Shown in pieces: positions 20,848 to 29,743 of a DNA stretch of 64,000 bases (its first letter is position 1; each line of letters begins with the position of its first letter). The position numbers and the translations under genes are program-made. This DNA is from Chloracidobacterium sp. (GTDB lineage: Bacteria; Acidobacteriota; Blastocatellia; Pyrinomonadales; Pyrinomonadaceae): assembly GCA_016715795.1 (NCBI GenBank), contig JADJXP010000001.1, positions 1 to 64,000 of the forward strand, read 5' to 3'. A model generated the notes under the pieces. It was given only the letters and a program-made list of their open reading frames with translations, was not told the DNA's origin and searched no databases.

Positions 20848-21387
20848 GTGCAGCGCCCTGTCGAGTACATCCCGGTCGAGATCTCGTCCCGATTTCGCCG
20901 ACAGGCGTGGCGGGCGTGGGCCGTCGGTCTCTCAGTGGTCGTGGTCTGGGTGCTCTTGATCGTCTTGGCACCGGTCGCAAAAGCGAATGCCGTCGACGCC
21001 GTCGCCTCGCCGCTTTACACATTCTTTCGTTTTCTCTGTCACCAAATCCCTGAGCGTTCCGTTCATATCGCAGGCGAACAGTTCGCGGTCTGCTCGCGCT
21101 GCTTCGGCGTCTATTTTGGCATTCTGCTCGGCTTTGTCATTTATCCGCTGTGGCGCCGCATTGACGAGATCGAACCGCTACCAAAGGTTTGGCTCTTCCT
21201 CGCTCTCATTCCCATCGGCATCGACTGGTCGCTCACTTTCTTTGGAATTTGGGAGAATACGCAAGCGTCGCGTTTTTTTACAGGTCTGATCCTAGGCGTC
21301 GCGTGTGCTACGTTCATCGTCCCGGCGATCGTCGAAATAACCAGAAACCTCTCCCGGCGGCGAACTTTCGTTGACTCAAGTTCGTAA
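20848..21387 (+). CDS. DUF2085 family membrane protein
   Basis: A 179-aa protein with a GTG start. It has a long N-terminal helix (AVGLSVVVVWVLLIVLAP) and at least three more membrane segments. The DUF2085 core is present: FFRFLCHQIPERSVHIAGEQFAVCSRCFGVYFG, with conserved His and CxxC in a hydrophilic loop that may bind metal. Function is unknown across the family. It overlaps the next frame only in the untranslated lead, so the next gene probably starts at 21407. Confidence 0.78.
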   Translation: MQRPVEYIPVEISSRFRRQAWRAWAVGLSVVVVWVLLIVLAPVAKANAVDAVASPLYTFFRFLCHQIPERSVHIAGEQFAVCSRCFGVYFGILLGFVIYPLWRRIDEIEPLPKVWLFLALIPIGIDWSLTFFGIWENTQASRFFTGLILGVACATFIVPAIVEITRNLSRRRTFVDSSS

Positions 21388-21406
21388 ACAAACGCAAGAT
21401 CAAGCT

Positions 21407-21685
21407 ATGAATTTTACCCGCGAATCTGCCGTCGAACGTGCAAAAAATGACCTCGCCGCGCGTTTAGGTATTGGGGCCACCGAGGTGACACTGGCCGGCG
21501 TTACCGATAAAGACTTTCCCGACGCATCGCTCGGTGCCCCTGCGGCGGATGAGATGGCGGCACAGATGATATCGAGCGGTTGGCAGATCGGCCTCGAAGC
21601 AGCCGGGCGGAAGTTTGAGTATCGGGGCGATAAATATCAGCTTCGGCTGCACAACTTTGAGGGCGCAAATTACGTCGTAGAATAA
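21407..21685 (+). CDS. Small protein with a DFPDxSLGxP module
   Basis: 92 residues: two helices (ESAVERAKNDLAARLGI), then ATEVTLAGVTDKDFPDASLGAP and SGWQIGLEAAGRKFEYRGD. This pattern (LGV..I.V.....WPDxSLGCP....GYxIxLE..G..YxYH) recurs in uncharacterised secreted proteins of cyanobacteria and Chloroflexi. Here it stands alone, has no signal peptide and lacks the usual Cys after LG. The ATG at 21407 was chosen over 21371 because it removes an unrelated leader. It sits 31 bp before a subtilase gene; a role as inhibitor or chaperone would be speculative. Confidence 0.6.
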   Translation: MNFTRESAVERAKNDLAARLGIGATEVTLAGVTDKDFPDASLGAPAADEMAAQMISSGWQIGLEAAGRKFEYRGDKYQLRLHNFEGANYVVE

Positions 21686-21716
21686 GAGTTTACGCTGAAC
21701 TTTCGGGAGCAGTATC

Positions 21717-23144
21717 ATGAATCGCAATAATATTTGGATACACGTCACGCTGGCGGTGGTTTTGGTTGTATTCGCAGCCGTGCTTGGCCAGATCGAACGT
21801 TGGCGTGCGACCCTGGCGGTGCCGACGCCGCCACAGACCAAGGCTCTACCGGCGAGGAAAACCGGTGTCCCGGAGGTGCTGGTGCGTTTCAAGCCGGGCG
21901 TTACGCTTGATCGCATTCGCGCTGTCGCATCAGCAAATAATGACCGGCTCAATGACGAGATCGAATCCGTTGCCGGATTGACAGTTATCGACGACCTGGA
22001 TAACGCAGATGCTGCGGAGGTTGCCCGGCAGTATGCCGCCATGGATGATCTGGTAGCCTACGCCGAGCCAAATATCAGGATCAAGCTCGACGATCCGATC
22101 GTTAAGGAAAGCCCGCGTGACCTCGTTCATCGTGAGACAGGCAAAAACAGCCCGAACGATCCGATGTTCATCGAGCAGTGGGCGTTGAATAACACCGGTG
22201 CCGACGGCGGCACGCGCCGCGCCGACATTGACGCGTTAGAAGCCTGGCAGACCACGACCGGCAGCGAAGAGGTTGTCGTAGCAGTGCTCGACACGGGCGT
22301 CGATTACACGCACGAGGACCTGCGGGAAAATATGTGGATGCGGCCGTCAAATATGCCCGCTTATGTCGATGACGAACTGGGGCAATTCAACGATCTGCAT
22401 GGCTACAATGGCACAGACCAGGCCTCGGACCCGATGGATGACAACGGCCACGGCACTCATTGCGCAGGCATCATCGGTGCCGAGGGCGACAATGGGCTCG
22501 GCGTCACGGGCATTAATTGGAAGGTCAAGATCATGCCGCTCAAGTTCCTCGGCCGCGGCGGTTTTGGCTCGACCGACGATGCGATAGCGGCGATCAATTA
22601 CGCTATCGACCGCAAGAAAGCGGGCGTGAACGTCCGCGTCATCAGCGCGAGCTGGGGTTCGCGCTCGAGGTCAAAGGCTCTCGAAGATACGATCCGCGCG
22701 GCAGGCGATGCCGGCATCCTGTTCGTTGCCGCGGCCGGAAACGATGGCTCGGACAATGACAAGCGTGGCCATTTCCCGTCCAACTACGACCTGCCGAATG
22801 TCCTCAGCGTGGCGGCGCTCGACCGCAACGACGCACTCGCGTCATTCTCAAATTTTGGCGGCAAGACCGTTCATGTGGCCGCTCCGGGCAAGGACATTCT
22901 CTCGACCTGGCTCAACAACGGCTATCGTGAAGCGTCCGGCACCTCGATGGCGACGCCGTATGTCTCAGGCGTCGCAGCCCTGATCATCGCCAATGAGCCG
23001 CGTATCTCGGTAAAGGCCCTTCGAGAGCGCCTCCTCGAGAGCGGTGATAAGCTAAATGGCCTTTCGGGCCGCACGGTCTCAGGCGGCCGCATATGTGCCG
23101 CGAACGCCCTGGCCGGGAGCACCAAAAACCATCTGCCGCATTAA
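21717..23144 (+). CDS. S8 family serine peptidase (subtilase)
   Basis: An intact 475-aa secreted protease. N-terminal hydrophobic segment (IWIHVTLAVVLVVFAAVLG), then a propeptide (VPEVLVRFKPGVTLDRIRAV, VAYAEPN) of the fervidolysin/I9-like kind. The catalytic triad is complete: Asp192 in VLDTGVDYTHEDL, His245 in NGHGTHCAG, and Ser410 in SGTSMATPYVSG. The oxyanion Asn lies in AAAGNDGSDND. It ends soon after the catalytic domain, with no C-terminal sorting domain. GGGAGC precedes the start by 6 bp. Confidence 0.9.
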   Translation: MNRNNIWIHVTLAVVLVVFAAVLGQIERWRATLAVPTPPQTKALPARKTGVPEVLVRFKPGVTLDRIRAVASANNDRLNDEIESVAGLTVIDDLDNADAAEVARQYAAMDDLVAYAEPNIRIKLDDPIVKESPRDLVHRETGKNSPNDPMFIEQWALNNTGADGGTRRADIDALEAWQTTTGSEEVVVAVLDTGVDYTHEDLRENMWMRPSNMPAYVDDELGQFNDLHGYNGTDQASDPMDDNGHGTHCAGIIGAEGDNGLGVTGINWKVKIMPLKFLGRGGFGSTDDAIAAINYAIDRKKAGVNVRVISASWGSRSRSKALEDTIRAAGDAGILFVAAAGNDGSDNDKRGHFPSNYDLPNVLSVAALDRNDALASFSNFGGKTVHVAAPGKDILSTWLNNGYREASGTSMATPYVSGVAALIIANEPRISVKALRERLLESGDKLNGLSGRTVSGGRICAANALAGSTKNHLPH

Positions 23145-23267
23145 CTCACCATTTGGTCTAGGCCAGACCGACTTTGTGACGAACTATCGGCCCGTCGGCT
23201 GGTCAATAGGATTGTAACCTGCTCTAAATACACGCTTTAGCTCTGAGTGCGAGATCGAGTAGCACTT

Positions 23268-23283
23268 TGGCACGCCCTTTGCC
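23268..23283 (+). promoter_or_regulatory. Sigma-54 (RpoN) type promoter
   Basis: TGGCACGCCCTTTGCC matches the -24/-12 consensus TGGCACG-N4-TTGCW at every position but the last. It lies 58 bp upstream of the start codon of the secreted Gly/Asn/Tyr-rich protein. The preceding bases TAGCACTT are shared with the similar element at 37490. Confidence 0.7.
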
Positions 23284-23341
23284 ATACGACAGGTGAGCAA
23301 TGGCCAGATCATTGCCTAGTTTTACTAAAAGGGAGAAAACA

Positions 23342-23938
23342 ATGAACAAAGTTAAGAGAATTATCGGGTTAATGGCATTTACCTTGATGATCCTGAGCTT
23401 GCCGGCCATCGCTTCGGCACAGTGGCGTAATGACGACGACGATTACAACCGCAATGGCCGCTATGGCAACGGACAATACGGCGGCTGGGGCAATGGCGGT
23501 TATGGTAACGGCCAGTACGGCGGCTATGGCAATTTGAGCTCCACGATCAGAGACCTCAAGAGAAAGTCCAGCCAATTTGAACGCCAGATGGACCGTTCGC
23601 TCGACCGCAGCCGTTATGACGGAACCGATCGCGAGGACCGCATCATGGATACCGTTCGCGATTTTGACAACGCCGTCGATCAACTGAATTCGGGCAGAAA
23701 TCGCCAGAATAATGGCGAGATCCGCCGCGTACTCGACCTCGGCCGGCAGGTCGATCGACAGATGGCCCGGCTCAGGCTGAACGGTAACCTGAGCCAGCTT
23801 TGGAACTCGATCCAGTATGACCTGAATACGCTCGGGAACGCGTACGGCTACAACAACAATCGTGGCCGCCGCAACGGTGGATGGGGCAACGGCCGTAACA
23901 ACGGGAACAATAACCTGCCGAACTGGTGGCCGTTCTGA
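23342..23938 (+). CDS. Secreted Gly/Asn/Tyr-rich protein
   Basis: 198 residues with a signal peptide (MNKVKRIIGLMAFTLMILSLPAIASAQ). An N-terminal low-complexity tract follows (GQYGGWGNGGYGNGQYGGYG), then a helical middle with heptad-like spacing (LKRKSSQFERQMDRSLDRSR, VRDFDNAVDQLNSG, RQVDRQMARLRL) and a Gly/Asn/Arg-rich tail ending NWWPF. AAGGGAG precedes the ATG at 23342. No family is recognised. The composition suggests an extracellular or envelope structural protein. A sigma-54 promoter upstream and a strong terminator downstream make it a monocistronic, tightly regulated unit. Confidence 0.75.
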   Translation: MNKVKRIIGLMAFTLMILSLPAIASAQWRNDDDDYNRNGRYGNGQYGGWGNGGYGNGQYGGYGNLSSTIRDLKRKSSQFERQMDRSLDRSRYDGTDREDRIMDTVRDFDNAVDQLNSGRNRQNNGEIRRVLDLGRQVDRQMARLRLNGNLSQLWNSIQYDLNTLGNAYGYNNNRGRRNGGWGNGRNNGNNNLPNWWPF

Positions 23939-23965
23939 TCTGATAGACCTCCCAATTTTCGTTTT

Positions 23966-23995
23966 GGCCCGTGTCGCGAGATACGGGCCTTTTTG
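23966..23995 (+). terminator. Rho-independent terminator
   Basis: GGCCCGT and ACGGGCC pair in a 7-bp GC-rich stem with a 10-nt loop, followed at once by TTTTTG. It sits 27 bp after the stop of the secreted Gly/Asn/Tyr-rich protein. Confidence 0.85.
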
Positions 23996-24051
23996 TTTGC
24001 CTGGCCGCTGTCCGGATTGCGAGTTGTCGTAAATAAAACTAACCTAGTCCC

Positions 24052-24896
24052 GTGCCCGGAACGCTTTACCTCGTCGCGACGCCTATCGGCAATCTGCAGG
24101 ATATTACCCTGCGAGCTCTCGACGTCCGCGCACCGTAGATCTGATCGCATGCGAAGATACGCGGCGCACGGGCAATCTACTGAACCACCTGCGTATCTCG
24201 AACCGCATGGTCAGTTACCACGAACACAATGAGCACGAGCGTGCCGAGGAGCTTGCCGACCGTTTGCTCGCGGGTGCCTCGATAGCCGTCGTTTCGGACG
24301 CAGGCACGCCCGGCATAAACGACCCTGGTTTTCGCATCGTCGGGCGTGCGATCGAGATCGGGGCCTCAGTTATTGCCGTACCGGGCCCGGCGGCGTTCGT
24401 TAGTGCGGCTGTGGTTTCGGGGCTTGCCACGGATTCGCTGTTCTTCGGCGGGTTCCTGCCGTCAAAACGGTCTGAACGCCGCAAACGTCTCGAGGCTGTC
24501 AGCGAATTGCCGGCGACGCTGATCTTCTACGAAGCTCCTCATCGATTGGCCAGATCGCTCGTAGATTGTGCCGATGTCCTCGGCGACCGCCGGGCCGTCA
24601 TCGCCCGTGAACTTACAAAAATGCATGAAGAGGTCGTCCGCGGATCGCTGTCTCAGCTCGCGACGCGTTATGCCGACAGCAAGGTCAAGGGCGAGATCGT
24701 CCTGTTGATCGATCGGCAGAAGGCGGAGCGTGTCGTGCAGGGTGAACCTAAGTCGCTCGCAAAACGGATCAGAGCCTTGGAGAAAGAGGGGCTTGATCCA
24801 AAGACGGCACTCAAGAAGGTCGCGAAAGAGTTTGGTCTGAGCAAGTCCGAAGCCTATCGTCAGATGCTGGTCAAGCCCGGGAAGCGCGAAAAATAA
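24052..24896 (+). CDS. rsmI: 16S rRNA (cytidine1402-2'-O)-methyltransferase (one frameshift)
   Basis: It methylates the 2'-OH of C1402 in the ribosomal decoding centre. The GTG at 24052 gives GTLYLVATPIGNLQDITLRALDV, then a stop at 24136. The adjacent frame continues DLIACEDTRRTGNLLNHL, SYHEHNE, VVSDAGTPGINDPGFRIV, AVPGPAAFVSAAVVSGL, FYEAPHRL and ARELTKMHEEVVRG, the full set of RsmI blocks. The C-terminal region ends with an HTH-like segment (ALKKVAKEFGLSKSEAYRQML). One or two missing bases near 24133 explain the break. Confidence 0.88.
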
Positions 24897-24899
24897 AAA

Positions 24900-24923
24900 G
24901 CCGGCAGCGTAACCGCCGCCGGC
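24900..24923. terminator. Hairpin between convergent genes
   Basis: GCCGGC(A)GC and GC(C)GCCGGC form a GC-rich stem 3 bp after the rsmI stop and 25 bp before the convergent M28 peptidase stop. It could terminate both transcripts. Confidence 0.6.
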
Positions 24924-24947
24924 CTCTTGTCGGTCAGTTGACGCCGC

Positions 24948-26579
24948 TTAACGTTCGGTCAATTCCGGCGGAAGCGTTTTGTCCACCGCAGGACGCTGCT
25001 TGAGATCGGCGAGCTCCCATAATGTGAGCAGAATGGTCCGCGTGACCTTTTCCATTTTCTGGTAATCGATCTTGTCAGCGTGATCGCCGACGCCGTGATA
25101 GTCCTCGTGAACGCCGTCAAACCAAAATGTCACAGGAATTCCGTTCAGCGCATAGTTAAAATGGTCCGAGCGGAAAAAGAACCGTTCGGGATCCTTCGGG
25201 TCGTCGTAGCGCGTGTTGTAGCCGAGCCCCAGATACGACTTGTTCGTTTGGTCAACGACCGTGCCCAGGGCCGAACTCATCATGTCTTTGCCGATCACGT
25301 AGATCTCGCTTTCACCTGAGAGGTCCTTGTTCTTCGGATTAGTGTCGCCGGGCTTCTTGCTGCGGCCGATCATATCAACATTCAGCTGAGCGACGACCTG
25401 TTTAATATCGACTGTCGGAAACTTATTAAAGTATTCGCTGCCCCACAAGCCTTTTTCCTCGCCGCAATGCCAAACAAACAAAATTGACCGTCTCGGCCTG
25501 AGCCGAGTCTTAGCAAGGGCCTCGGCAATGCTCAGCACGGCCGTCGTTCCGGAGCCGTCATCATCAGCACCGTTAAAGATCTTATCGTCGCCGGGCACGT
25601 TGGGATTGATCCCGACGTGGTCGTAATGCGCGCCGATCGCCACCATCTCGTCCTTTAACTTAGGGTCGCGGCCCTCCCAGACGGCGGCGACATTCTGCGT
25701 CCATTTCGTTTCGACCTTCCCGGCCGTTGTCATCGATGCGGTCTTGTTCAGCGCGAACGAGGTCGCCGAGTCCTTTCCGGCAGTCTCTCCGGAAAAGATC
25801 GTGTCGGCGACCGACGCTGAAACGAGCATCGACGGCAGACCAGCTTTATTGGTTGGCGTATCGCGAAGTTTCTCCGGAAATGTAGAGCCGCGGCCGATAA
25901 AGTTGCGAAGCTGGGGCCAAAATCCCTGTATCTGGGGTGATGCGATAAGGATCATACCGACAGCGCCATGCGCCTCGGCATACGTGATCGGATCGGCCCA
26001 ATCCGTGCCTTTGACGCCATTTAGGTCGTCGTCGGTCACGCCCTTTGGCGGGTTCGTGGGACGATCCGGCCGTGACCGTCCTTCGCCGTAAATGACGACG
26101 ATCTTGCCTTTGACATCAACGCCTTCGTAGGCGTCGATGCCCTTGGCCTTGACCATCCAGCCATGCCGCACATAGACGAGCGGGGCGTCAACGGTCGTAT
26201 TTCCACTCGTTCGGTAAAAATCCTGAAAATACTTCAGCGGCTGGCCGCCGATCGATAGCGTGTTAGCGGCCGGATCGACCACCTCGCTTCGCAGAGCGAT
26301 CTTCTGAAAAAAAGTACCGTTATCGCCCGCGGGCTTAAAGCCCCATCGGCTCAGGTTCATCGCGATGAATTTCGCTGTCAGGTCGAGGCCCCGCGACGGC
26401 GTGTCGCGGCCCTCCATCTCGTCTGACGCGACGAAATGCAGATATTCGCTGATCTGCTTGGCGGTCACGCCCTCGGCGATCTTGCGTTCGGCTGATGTTA
26501 CGCGGACAACCGGTGCCTGGGCTAAGGATTGAAAGACAAATGCCGCTAACAGCAGCAAGGCGGATAAGGTTCTTCTCAT
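24948..26579 (-). CDS. M28 family zinc metallopeptidase with PA domain
   Basis: 543 aa from the ATG at 26579, which is preceded by AGGAGA and followed by a signal peptide (MRRTLSALLLLAAFVFQSLAQ). A PA insert (APLVYVRHGWMVKAKGIDAYEGVDVKGKIVVIYGEG in positions of about 130-170) precedes the catalytic domain. The co-catalytic zinc ligands are visible: His in GAHYDHVG, Asp in NGADDDGSGT, the Glu pair in HCGEEKGLWGS, Asp in NVDMIGR and His in FFRSDHFNYAL. It is predicted to be a periplasmic or secreted aminopeptidase. The longer in-frame start overlaps lpxI and was rejected. Confidence 0.88.
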   Translation of the reverse strand: MRRTLSALLLLAAFVFQSLAQAPVVRVTSAERKIAEGVTAKQISEYLHFVASDEMEGRDTPSRGLDLTAKFIAMNLSRWGFKPAGDNGTFFQKIALRSEVVDPAANTLSIGGQPLKYFQDFYRTSGNTTVDAPLVYVRHGWMVKAKGIDAYEGVDVKGKIVVIYGEGRSRPDRPTNPPKGVTDDDLNGVKGTDWADPITYAEAHGAVGMILIASPQIQGFWPQLRNFIGRGSTFPEKLRDTPTNKAGLPSMLVSASVADTIFSGETAGKDSATSFALNKTASMTTAGKVETKWTQNVAAVWEGRDPKLKDEMVAIGAHYDHVGINPNVPGDDKIFNGADDDGSGTTAVLSIAEALAKTRLRPRRSILFVWHCGEEKGLWGSEYFNKFPTVDIKQVVAQLNVDMIGRSKKPGDTNPKNKDLSGESEIYVIGKDMMSSALGTVVDQTNKSYLGLGYNTRYDDPKDPERFFFRSDHFNYALNGIPVTFWFDGVHEDYHGVGDHADKIDYQKMEKVTRTILLTLWELADLKQRPAVDKTLPPELTER

Positions 26580-26629
26580 TTTTCTCCTGTCTGGCAAGTG
26601 AGTGATACGCCGCCGGAGAACGCATTGTT

Positions 26630-27433
26630 TCACACAGGAGTGCCGAGGATGGCGATCTTTCTCGAATCCGCGAGGGCCAGCATCGCTTCGCGATCAAAAA
26701 TCAGCGTCTTGCCCGCCGTTATCGATAGGCATGTTGCTCCGGCCTCGATCATGGCCTCGACGGTGGGAACTCCGACGACGGGCACGTCAAAACGCATGTC
26801 CTGATCGGGCTTTGCGACCTTGACTACCGTCAGCTTGCCTTTGGCCAGATCGCCCGCACGCCGAATGGCGGCATCGGTGCCCTCCATTGCCTCAATGGCA
26901 ACGCACGCTCGCGAACGCACGACGATCGTCTGGCCGAGATCGAGACCCGCTATTCCGGCCGCGATGTGAAGGCCGTAATCGATATTCTCGCGTTCGCTCT
27001 TGTCAGGCGACCGGCGGGTAAGCGAGCCTTCGGGCGCGAGTTGGTCACGAATAAAAAATGTCGAATCGATCAATTCGATACCTTCTTTGGCGAGTTCTGC
27101 GGCGACGCCGCCGATCAGGGCGTCAGTGTTGCGGCGCGGCAGATTCCAGAGCATCTTGACCATTCGCACGTCGGGCATGGCGCCTGAGAATATCTGCACA
27201 TGCTTGACCTGGCCGGCCATTATTACCTTTTCGACGCCATGCTTCTTAAAGAACGACAGCATCTTGCCCAACTGCCCAATGCCGACCCAGGTCACGACGT
27301 CGGCCTCGGCCTCGATCCGAGGGTCAGTTTCTTCCCTGATCGCTGCGACGGCGAGCGAGGCGCCGGCGCGGCGGGCGCCCTCGGCAACCAGAAATGGGAA
27401 CTGTCCGTTCCCGGCGATCATGCCGTATCTCAT
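26630..27433 (-). CDS. lpxI: UDP-2,3-diacylglucosamine pyrophosphatase, LpxI type
   Basis: 267 aa beginning MRYGMIAGNGQFPFLVAEGARRAG, the LpxI (DUF1009) signature. GQVKHVQIFSG, FFIRDQLAPEGSLTRRSP, IVVRSRACVAIEAMEGTDAAIRRAG and VVGVPTVEAMIEAGATCLSITAGKTLIFDR follow in family order. It hydrolyses UDP-2,3-diacylglucosamine to lipid X and UMP in lipid A synthesis, replacing LpxH. This implies an outer membrane with lipid A. No other lpx gene is adjacent. Confidence 0.92.
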   Translation of the reverse strand: MRYGMIAGNGQFPFLVAEGARRAGASLAVAAIREETDPRIEAEADVVTWVGIGQLGKMLSFFKKHGVEKVIMAGQVKHVQIFSGAMPDVRMVKMLWNLPRRNTDALIGGVAAELAKEGIELIDSTFFIRDQLAPEGSLTRRSPDKSERENIDYGLHIAAGIAGLDLGQTIVVRSRACVAIEAMEGTDAAIRRAGDLAKGKLTVVKVAKPDQDMRFDVPVVGVPTVEAMIEAGATCLSITAGKTLIFDREAMLALADSRKIAILGTPV

Positions 27434-27459
27434 CGGCGGCTATTTTAGCAGGAATCGTG

Positions 27460-27978
27460 TCAGGACAGCGGCATGTGAAACAGTTTTAGCTGCTCGTCAT
27501 CGCTCGCGATGATCTCCCGGAAGCAGAAGCCGAGCTTCTCCAGCAGCCGGACCGAGGCATCATTATCGAGTGACGTGATCGCGAAGACCTCGGTGAATCC
27601 AAGCCCCTCACGCCCGTATCGCAGCAACGCCTGCGAAGATTCAAAACCGTAACCTTGCCGCTCGTATTCGGGCAGGAATGCAAAACCGATGTCCGGCCCC
27701 GGCAGCGTGTCGCGTCGGACAAAGCCGCAATTGCCGATCGGCGTTCCGTCTTTGAGGCACACGGCATACATCGAATAACCATGCTGGCGATAATTGGCAA
27801 GGAATCGCTCCTCGATATACGGCTTGGCCTCCTCGACGGTACGGACGCCTCGGTCGGCGATGTAGCGGTGAAATTTTGGCGTGTTGATGAGTGCCAGCAC
27901 AAAGGCGGCGTCATCCGTGGTCATCTCACGAATGATCAGCCGCTCTGTTTCTGTTATGACGCGGCCCTTACTCATCAA
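27460..27978 (-). CDS. GNAT family N-acetyltransferase, RimJ/RimL-like
   Basis: 172 aa: TETERLIIREMTTDDAAFVLALINTP opens the RimJ/RimL-type fold. The acetyl-CoA-binding segment is IGFAFLPEYERQGYGFESSQALLRYG, and the C-terminal part TSLDNDASVRLLEKLGFCFRE is the usual NxxSxxLxExxGF block. The substrate may be a protein N-terminus, an aminoglycoside-like molecule or a small amine. It overlaps the end of the ferritin-like gene by about 11 bp, so the two are probably co-transcribed. Confidence 0.85.
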   Translation of the reverse strand: MMSKGRVITETERLIIREMTTDDAAFVLALINTPKFHRYIADRGVRTVEEAKPYIEERFLANYRQHGYSMYAVCLKDGTPIGNCGFVRRDTLPGPDIGFAFLPEYERQGYGFESSQALLRYGREGLGFTEVFAITSLDNDASVRLLEKLGFCFREIIASDDEQLKLFHMPLS

Positions 27979-28423
27979 AGGGCGCGATCTCGCCCGGCTT
28001 TCTCAGCATCTTGTTGACCTCGTCGAGATGGATCTCCTCGAGCAGGATCATCTCGCGGGCATATTCCTCGAGGGCGACAGACACGCCTTCGGTGATCGAC
28101 AGCAGTTCGTAATAGGCATTCAGCGTTGTGCGCTCGTGGTCGAGGCTTTCGCGCAGGATGTCGCCGATGTCGTGCTTCTCGGTCTCGAGCAGTGGGCCGA
28201 TCTTGAGGCTCGGATGGCCGCCAAGCATCGTGACGAATTCACCTGCCTTGTGCGCATGGCCCATTGATTCGTCCGCATTTCCCTTTAGCCACGAGACGAT
28301 CGGGATTCGGTTATAGCCAAAGACCATCAGGCTGTAATGCGTATAGCGAACTACGCCGGCCAGTTCGAGTTCGAGGATCTTGTTCAATGTGTCGATCGCG
28401 TTCTGTCTTTCAGTGTTGTTCAT
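27968..28423 (-). CDS. Ferritin-like (bacterioferritin-type) protein
   Basis: A 151-aa four-helix protein. Iron-ligand-type motifs are ELAGVVRYTHYS in helix 1, DESMGHAHKAGEF in helix 2, ESLDHERTTLNAYYEL in helix 3 and LLEEIHLDEVNKML in helix 4. This order matches bacterioferritin and related di-iron proteins. There is no clear Met for heme in the usual position. The ATG at 28423 fits family N-termini; an alternative in-frame start at 28465 would overlap the nfeD gene. Likely role: iron storage or ferroxidase. Confidence 0.8.
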   Translation of the reverse strand: MNNTERQNAIDTLNKILELELAGVVRYTHYSLMVFGYNRIPIVSWLKGNADESMGHAHKAGEFVTMLGGHPSLKIGPLLETEKHDIGDILRESLDHERTTLNAYYELLSITEGVSVALEEYAREMILLEEIHLDEVNKMLRKPGEIAPFDE

Positions 28424-28452
28424 GATAGATACTTTAGCGCAGGCACGGCGGT

Positions 28453-28926
28453 TTATCCTCGCCACGACGGCAGGTCTTTGGTCACTCGTCGGACATAAAC
28501 GGACGAACCCTTTACCTCGACGACCTCGACCTTTTCACCCTCTTTGAGCGGGTCTTCGTCATCGGTCGGAAATGCGGTCCAGACCGAGCCATAGACCTTG
28601 ACCGCGCCCTCATTCAGCGCTCCTTTGCTGGCGGTTGTGACCGTTCCGACCTTTCCGGGCAGGGCGTCGAAGCCGGTTTTCATGCGGTCGCGTTCGCTGT
28701 GAGAGAAGTAACGGGCAAATATGGTGCGCGACATCACCGTCAGGCCGATAGAGACGCCGGCAAAAACAAGAAATTGGAGCAGAAATCCTCCGCCCATTAA
28801 GCCTGTCAGGGCGGCCGCCGCGGCGCCGACACCAAACCAGAACAGCACAAAGCCCATCGTGAACATCTCTGCGATGATCAATCCCACGCCCAGCACCAGC
28901 CACAGGATCCAAAGGTATTGGTCCAT
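28453..28926 (-). CDS. NfeD family membrane protein
   Basis: 157 aa from the ATG at 28926. Three hydrophobic segments (LWILWLVLGVGLIIAEMF, GFVLFWFGVGAAAAALTGL, LLQFLVFAGVSIGLTVMS) precede a C-terminal OB-fold with LPGKVGTVTTASKGALNEGAVKVYGSVWTA, typical of short NfeD proteins. These usually pair with an SPFH/stomatin protein in membrane quality control, but no such partner is adjacent here. It runs divergently from tRNA-Leu across a hairpin. Confidence 0.85.
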   Translation of the reverse strand: MDQYLWILWLVLGVGLIIAEMFTMGFVLFWFGVGAAAAALTGLMGGGFLLQFLVFAGVSIGLTVMSRTIFARYFSHSERDRMKTGFDALPGKVGTVTTASKGALNEGAVKVYGSVWTAFPTDDEDPLKEGEKVEVVEVKGSSVYVRRVTKDLPSWRG

Positions 28927-28952
28927 ATTTGTTCTCAATATACGTTTTCAGT

Positions 28953-29010
28953 ACACAATGCACAATGCAGAATGCCAAATGACGACTGTGCATTGTGCAT
29001 TGTGCATTCT
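28953..29010. repeat. Inverted repeat upstream of tRNA-Leu
   Basis: CACAATGCACAATGCAGAATG on the left and its near complement, three GTGCATT units, on the right enclose about 13 nt. The stem would be about 22 bp. It lies between the divergent nfeD and tRNA-Leu genes and ends 14 bp before the tRNA. Confidence 0.7.
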
Positions 29011-29024
29011 ATAATTGCATTCGT

Positions 29025-29111
29025 GCTGGGGTGGCGGAACTGGTAGACGCACAGGACTTAAAATCCTGCGGCCTCAGGGCCATGCGGGTTCGATTCCCGC
29101 CCTCAGCACCA
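29025..29111 (+). tRNA. tRNA-Leu (anticodon UAA)
   Basis: 87 nt with a complete cloverleaf. Acceptor GCTGGGG pairs with CCTCAGC (one G-T). The anticodon stem CAGGA/TCCTG encloses CTTAAAA, giving anticodon TAA. The long variable arm identifies a class II tRNA, and the T-arm is GCGGGTTCGATTCCCGC. The 3' CCA is encoded at 29109-29111. Confidence 0.96.
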
Positions 29112-29155
29112 TGTGCGGCACGGCGTTTGCGGTAATGCGTTTCGGGAGAAGTGCT

Positions 29156-29743
29156 ATGAAAAGGAACGCCATAATTTCCGCCGTCATCGCCGCGATCTGT
29201 TTCCTCTCGACGCCGCCTGCGAATCTTGCGCAGGATCGCCGCGTGCTCTCTGACGCCCAGCGAATCACGGGCGACCGCTTTACCGTCACGATCACCACGC
29301 CAAAAGGCGCAAAGGTCTATGCGGTCTCACGGCCGTCAAAAGCCGTCCTAAAGGCTATCGACACCGGCCTCGAAGACCTTTTTGCCGTTGCGAGGAAGAA
29401 TGGTTATCACAAGCAGTTAGACTATTCCGATTACTCCATCTACATCGCCCGTGCCGACCGCAAGCGTGACAGCCAGGGCCAGTATTCGCCTGACATCGCC
29501 GTCGGCGCGGCGCAATACGCGGGGAGCGTTTACGATCAGGGAGGATACATCTATGCCGCCGGCATGGTGATCTCGACGGACAAGAATGCCTTCGTCATAG
29601 CCGAACATACCAAGCAGCTCGACCGCATCTCAAACGTCGTCCGCTACGAGGGCGAGCATCTCGTGCTCTATCACAACGACCGGCGGCGGTTCAATGCCAC
29701 GCTCGACCACAGCCGCGGCGGCGGCCATCCGATCCTGCAATAG
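29156..29743 (+). CDS. Secreted protein of unknown function
   Basis: 195 aa starting at the ATG at 29156 after GGGAGAAG. A signal peptide (MKRNAIISAVIAAICFLSTPPANLAQ) is followed by a soluble domain. Notable stretches are GLEDLFAVARKNGYHKQL, YSDYSIYIARADRKRDSQGQ and YDQGGYIYAAGMVISTDKNAF. No domain is recognised. The gene lies 44 bp after tRNA-Leu and is followed by a hairpin-rich intergenic region. A periplasmic or secreted location is the only firm inference. Confidence 0.7.
   Translation: MKRNAIISAVIAAICFLSTPPANLAQDRRVLSDAQRITGDRFTVTITTPKGAKVYAVSRPSKAVLKAIDTGLEDLFAVARKNGYHKQLDYSDYSIYIARADRKRDSQGQYSPDIAVGAAQYAGSVYDQGGYIYAAGMVISTDKNAFVIAEHTKQLDRISNVVRYEGEHLVLYHNDRRRFNATLDHSRGGGHPILQ

Noticed and set aside
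26580..26633. Longer start for the M28 peptidase (18 extra residues)
   Set aside because: The extension overlaps lpxI, lacks a ribosome-binding site and would bury the signal peptide.
28953..29010. Short repeats of CATTGTGCATTGTGCATT as a CRISPR-like array
   Set aside because: Units are only 7-9 bp, have no spacers and form a single hairpin.
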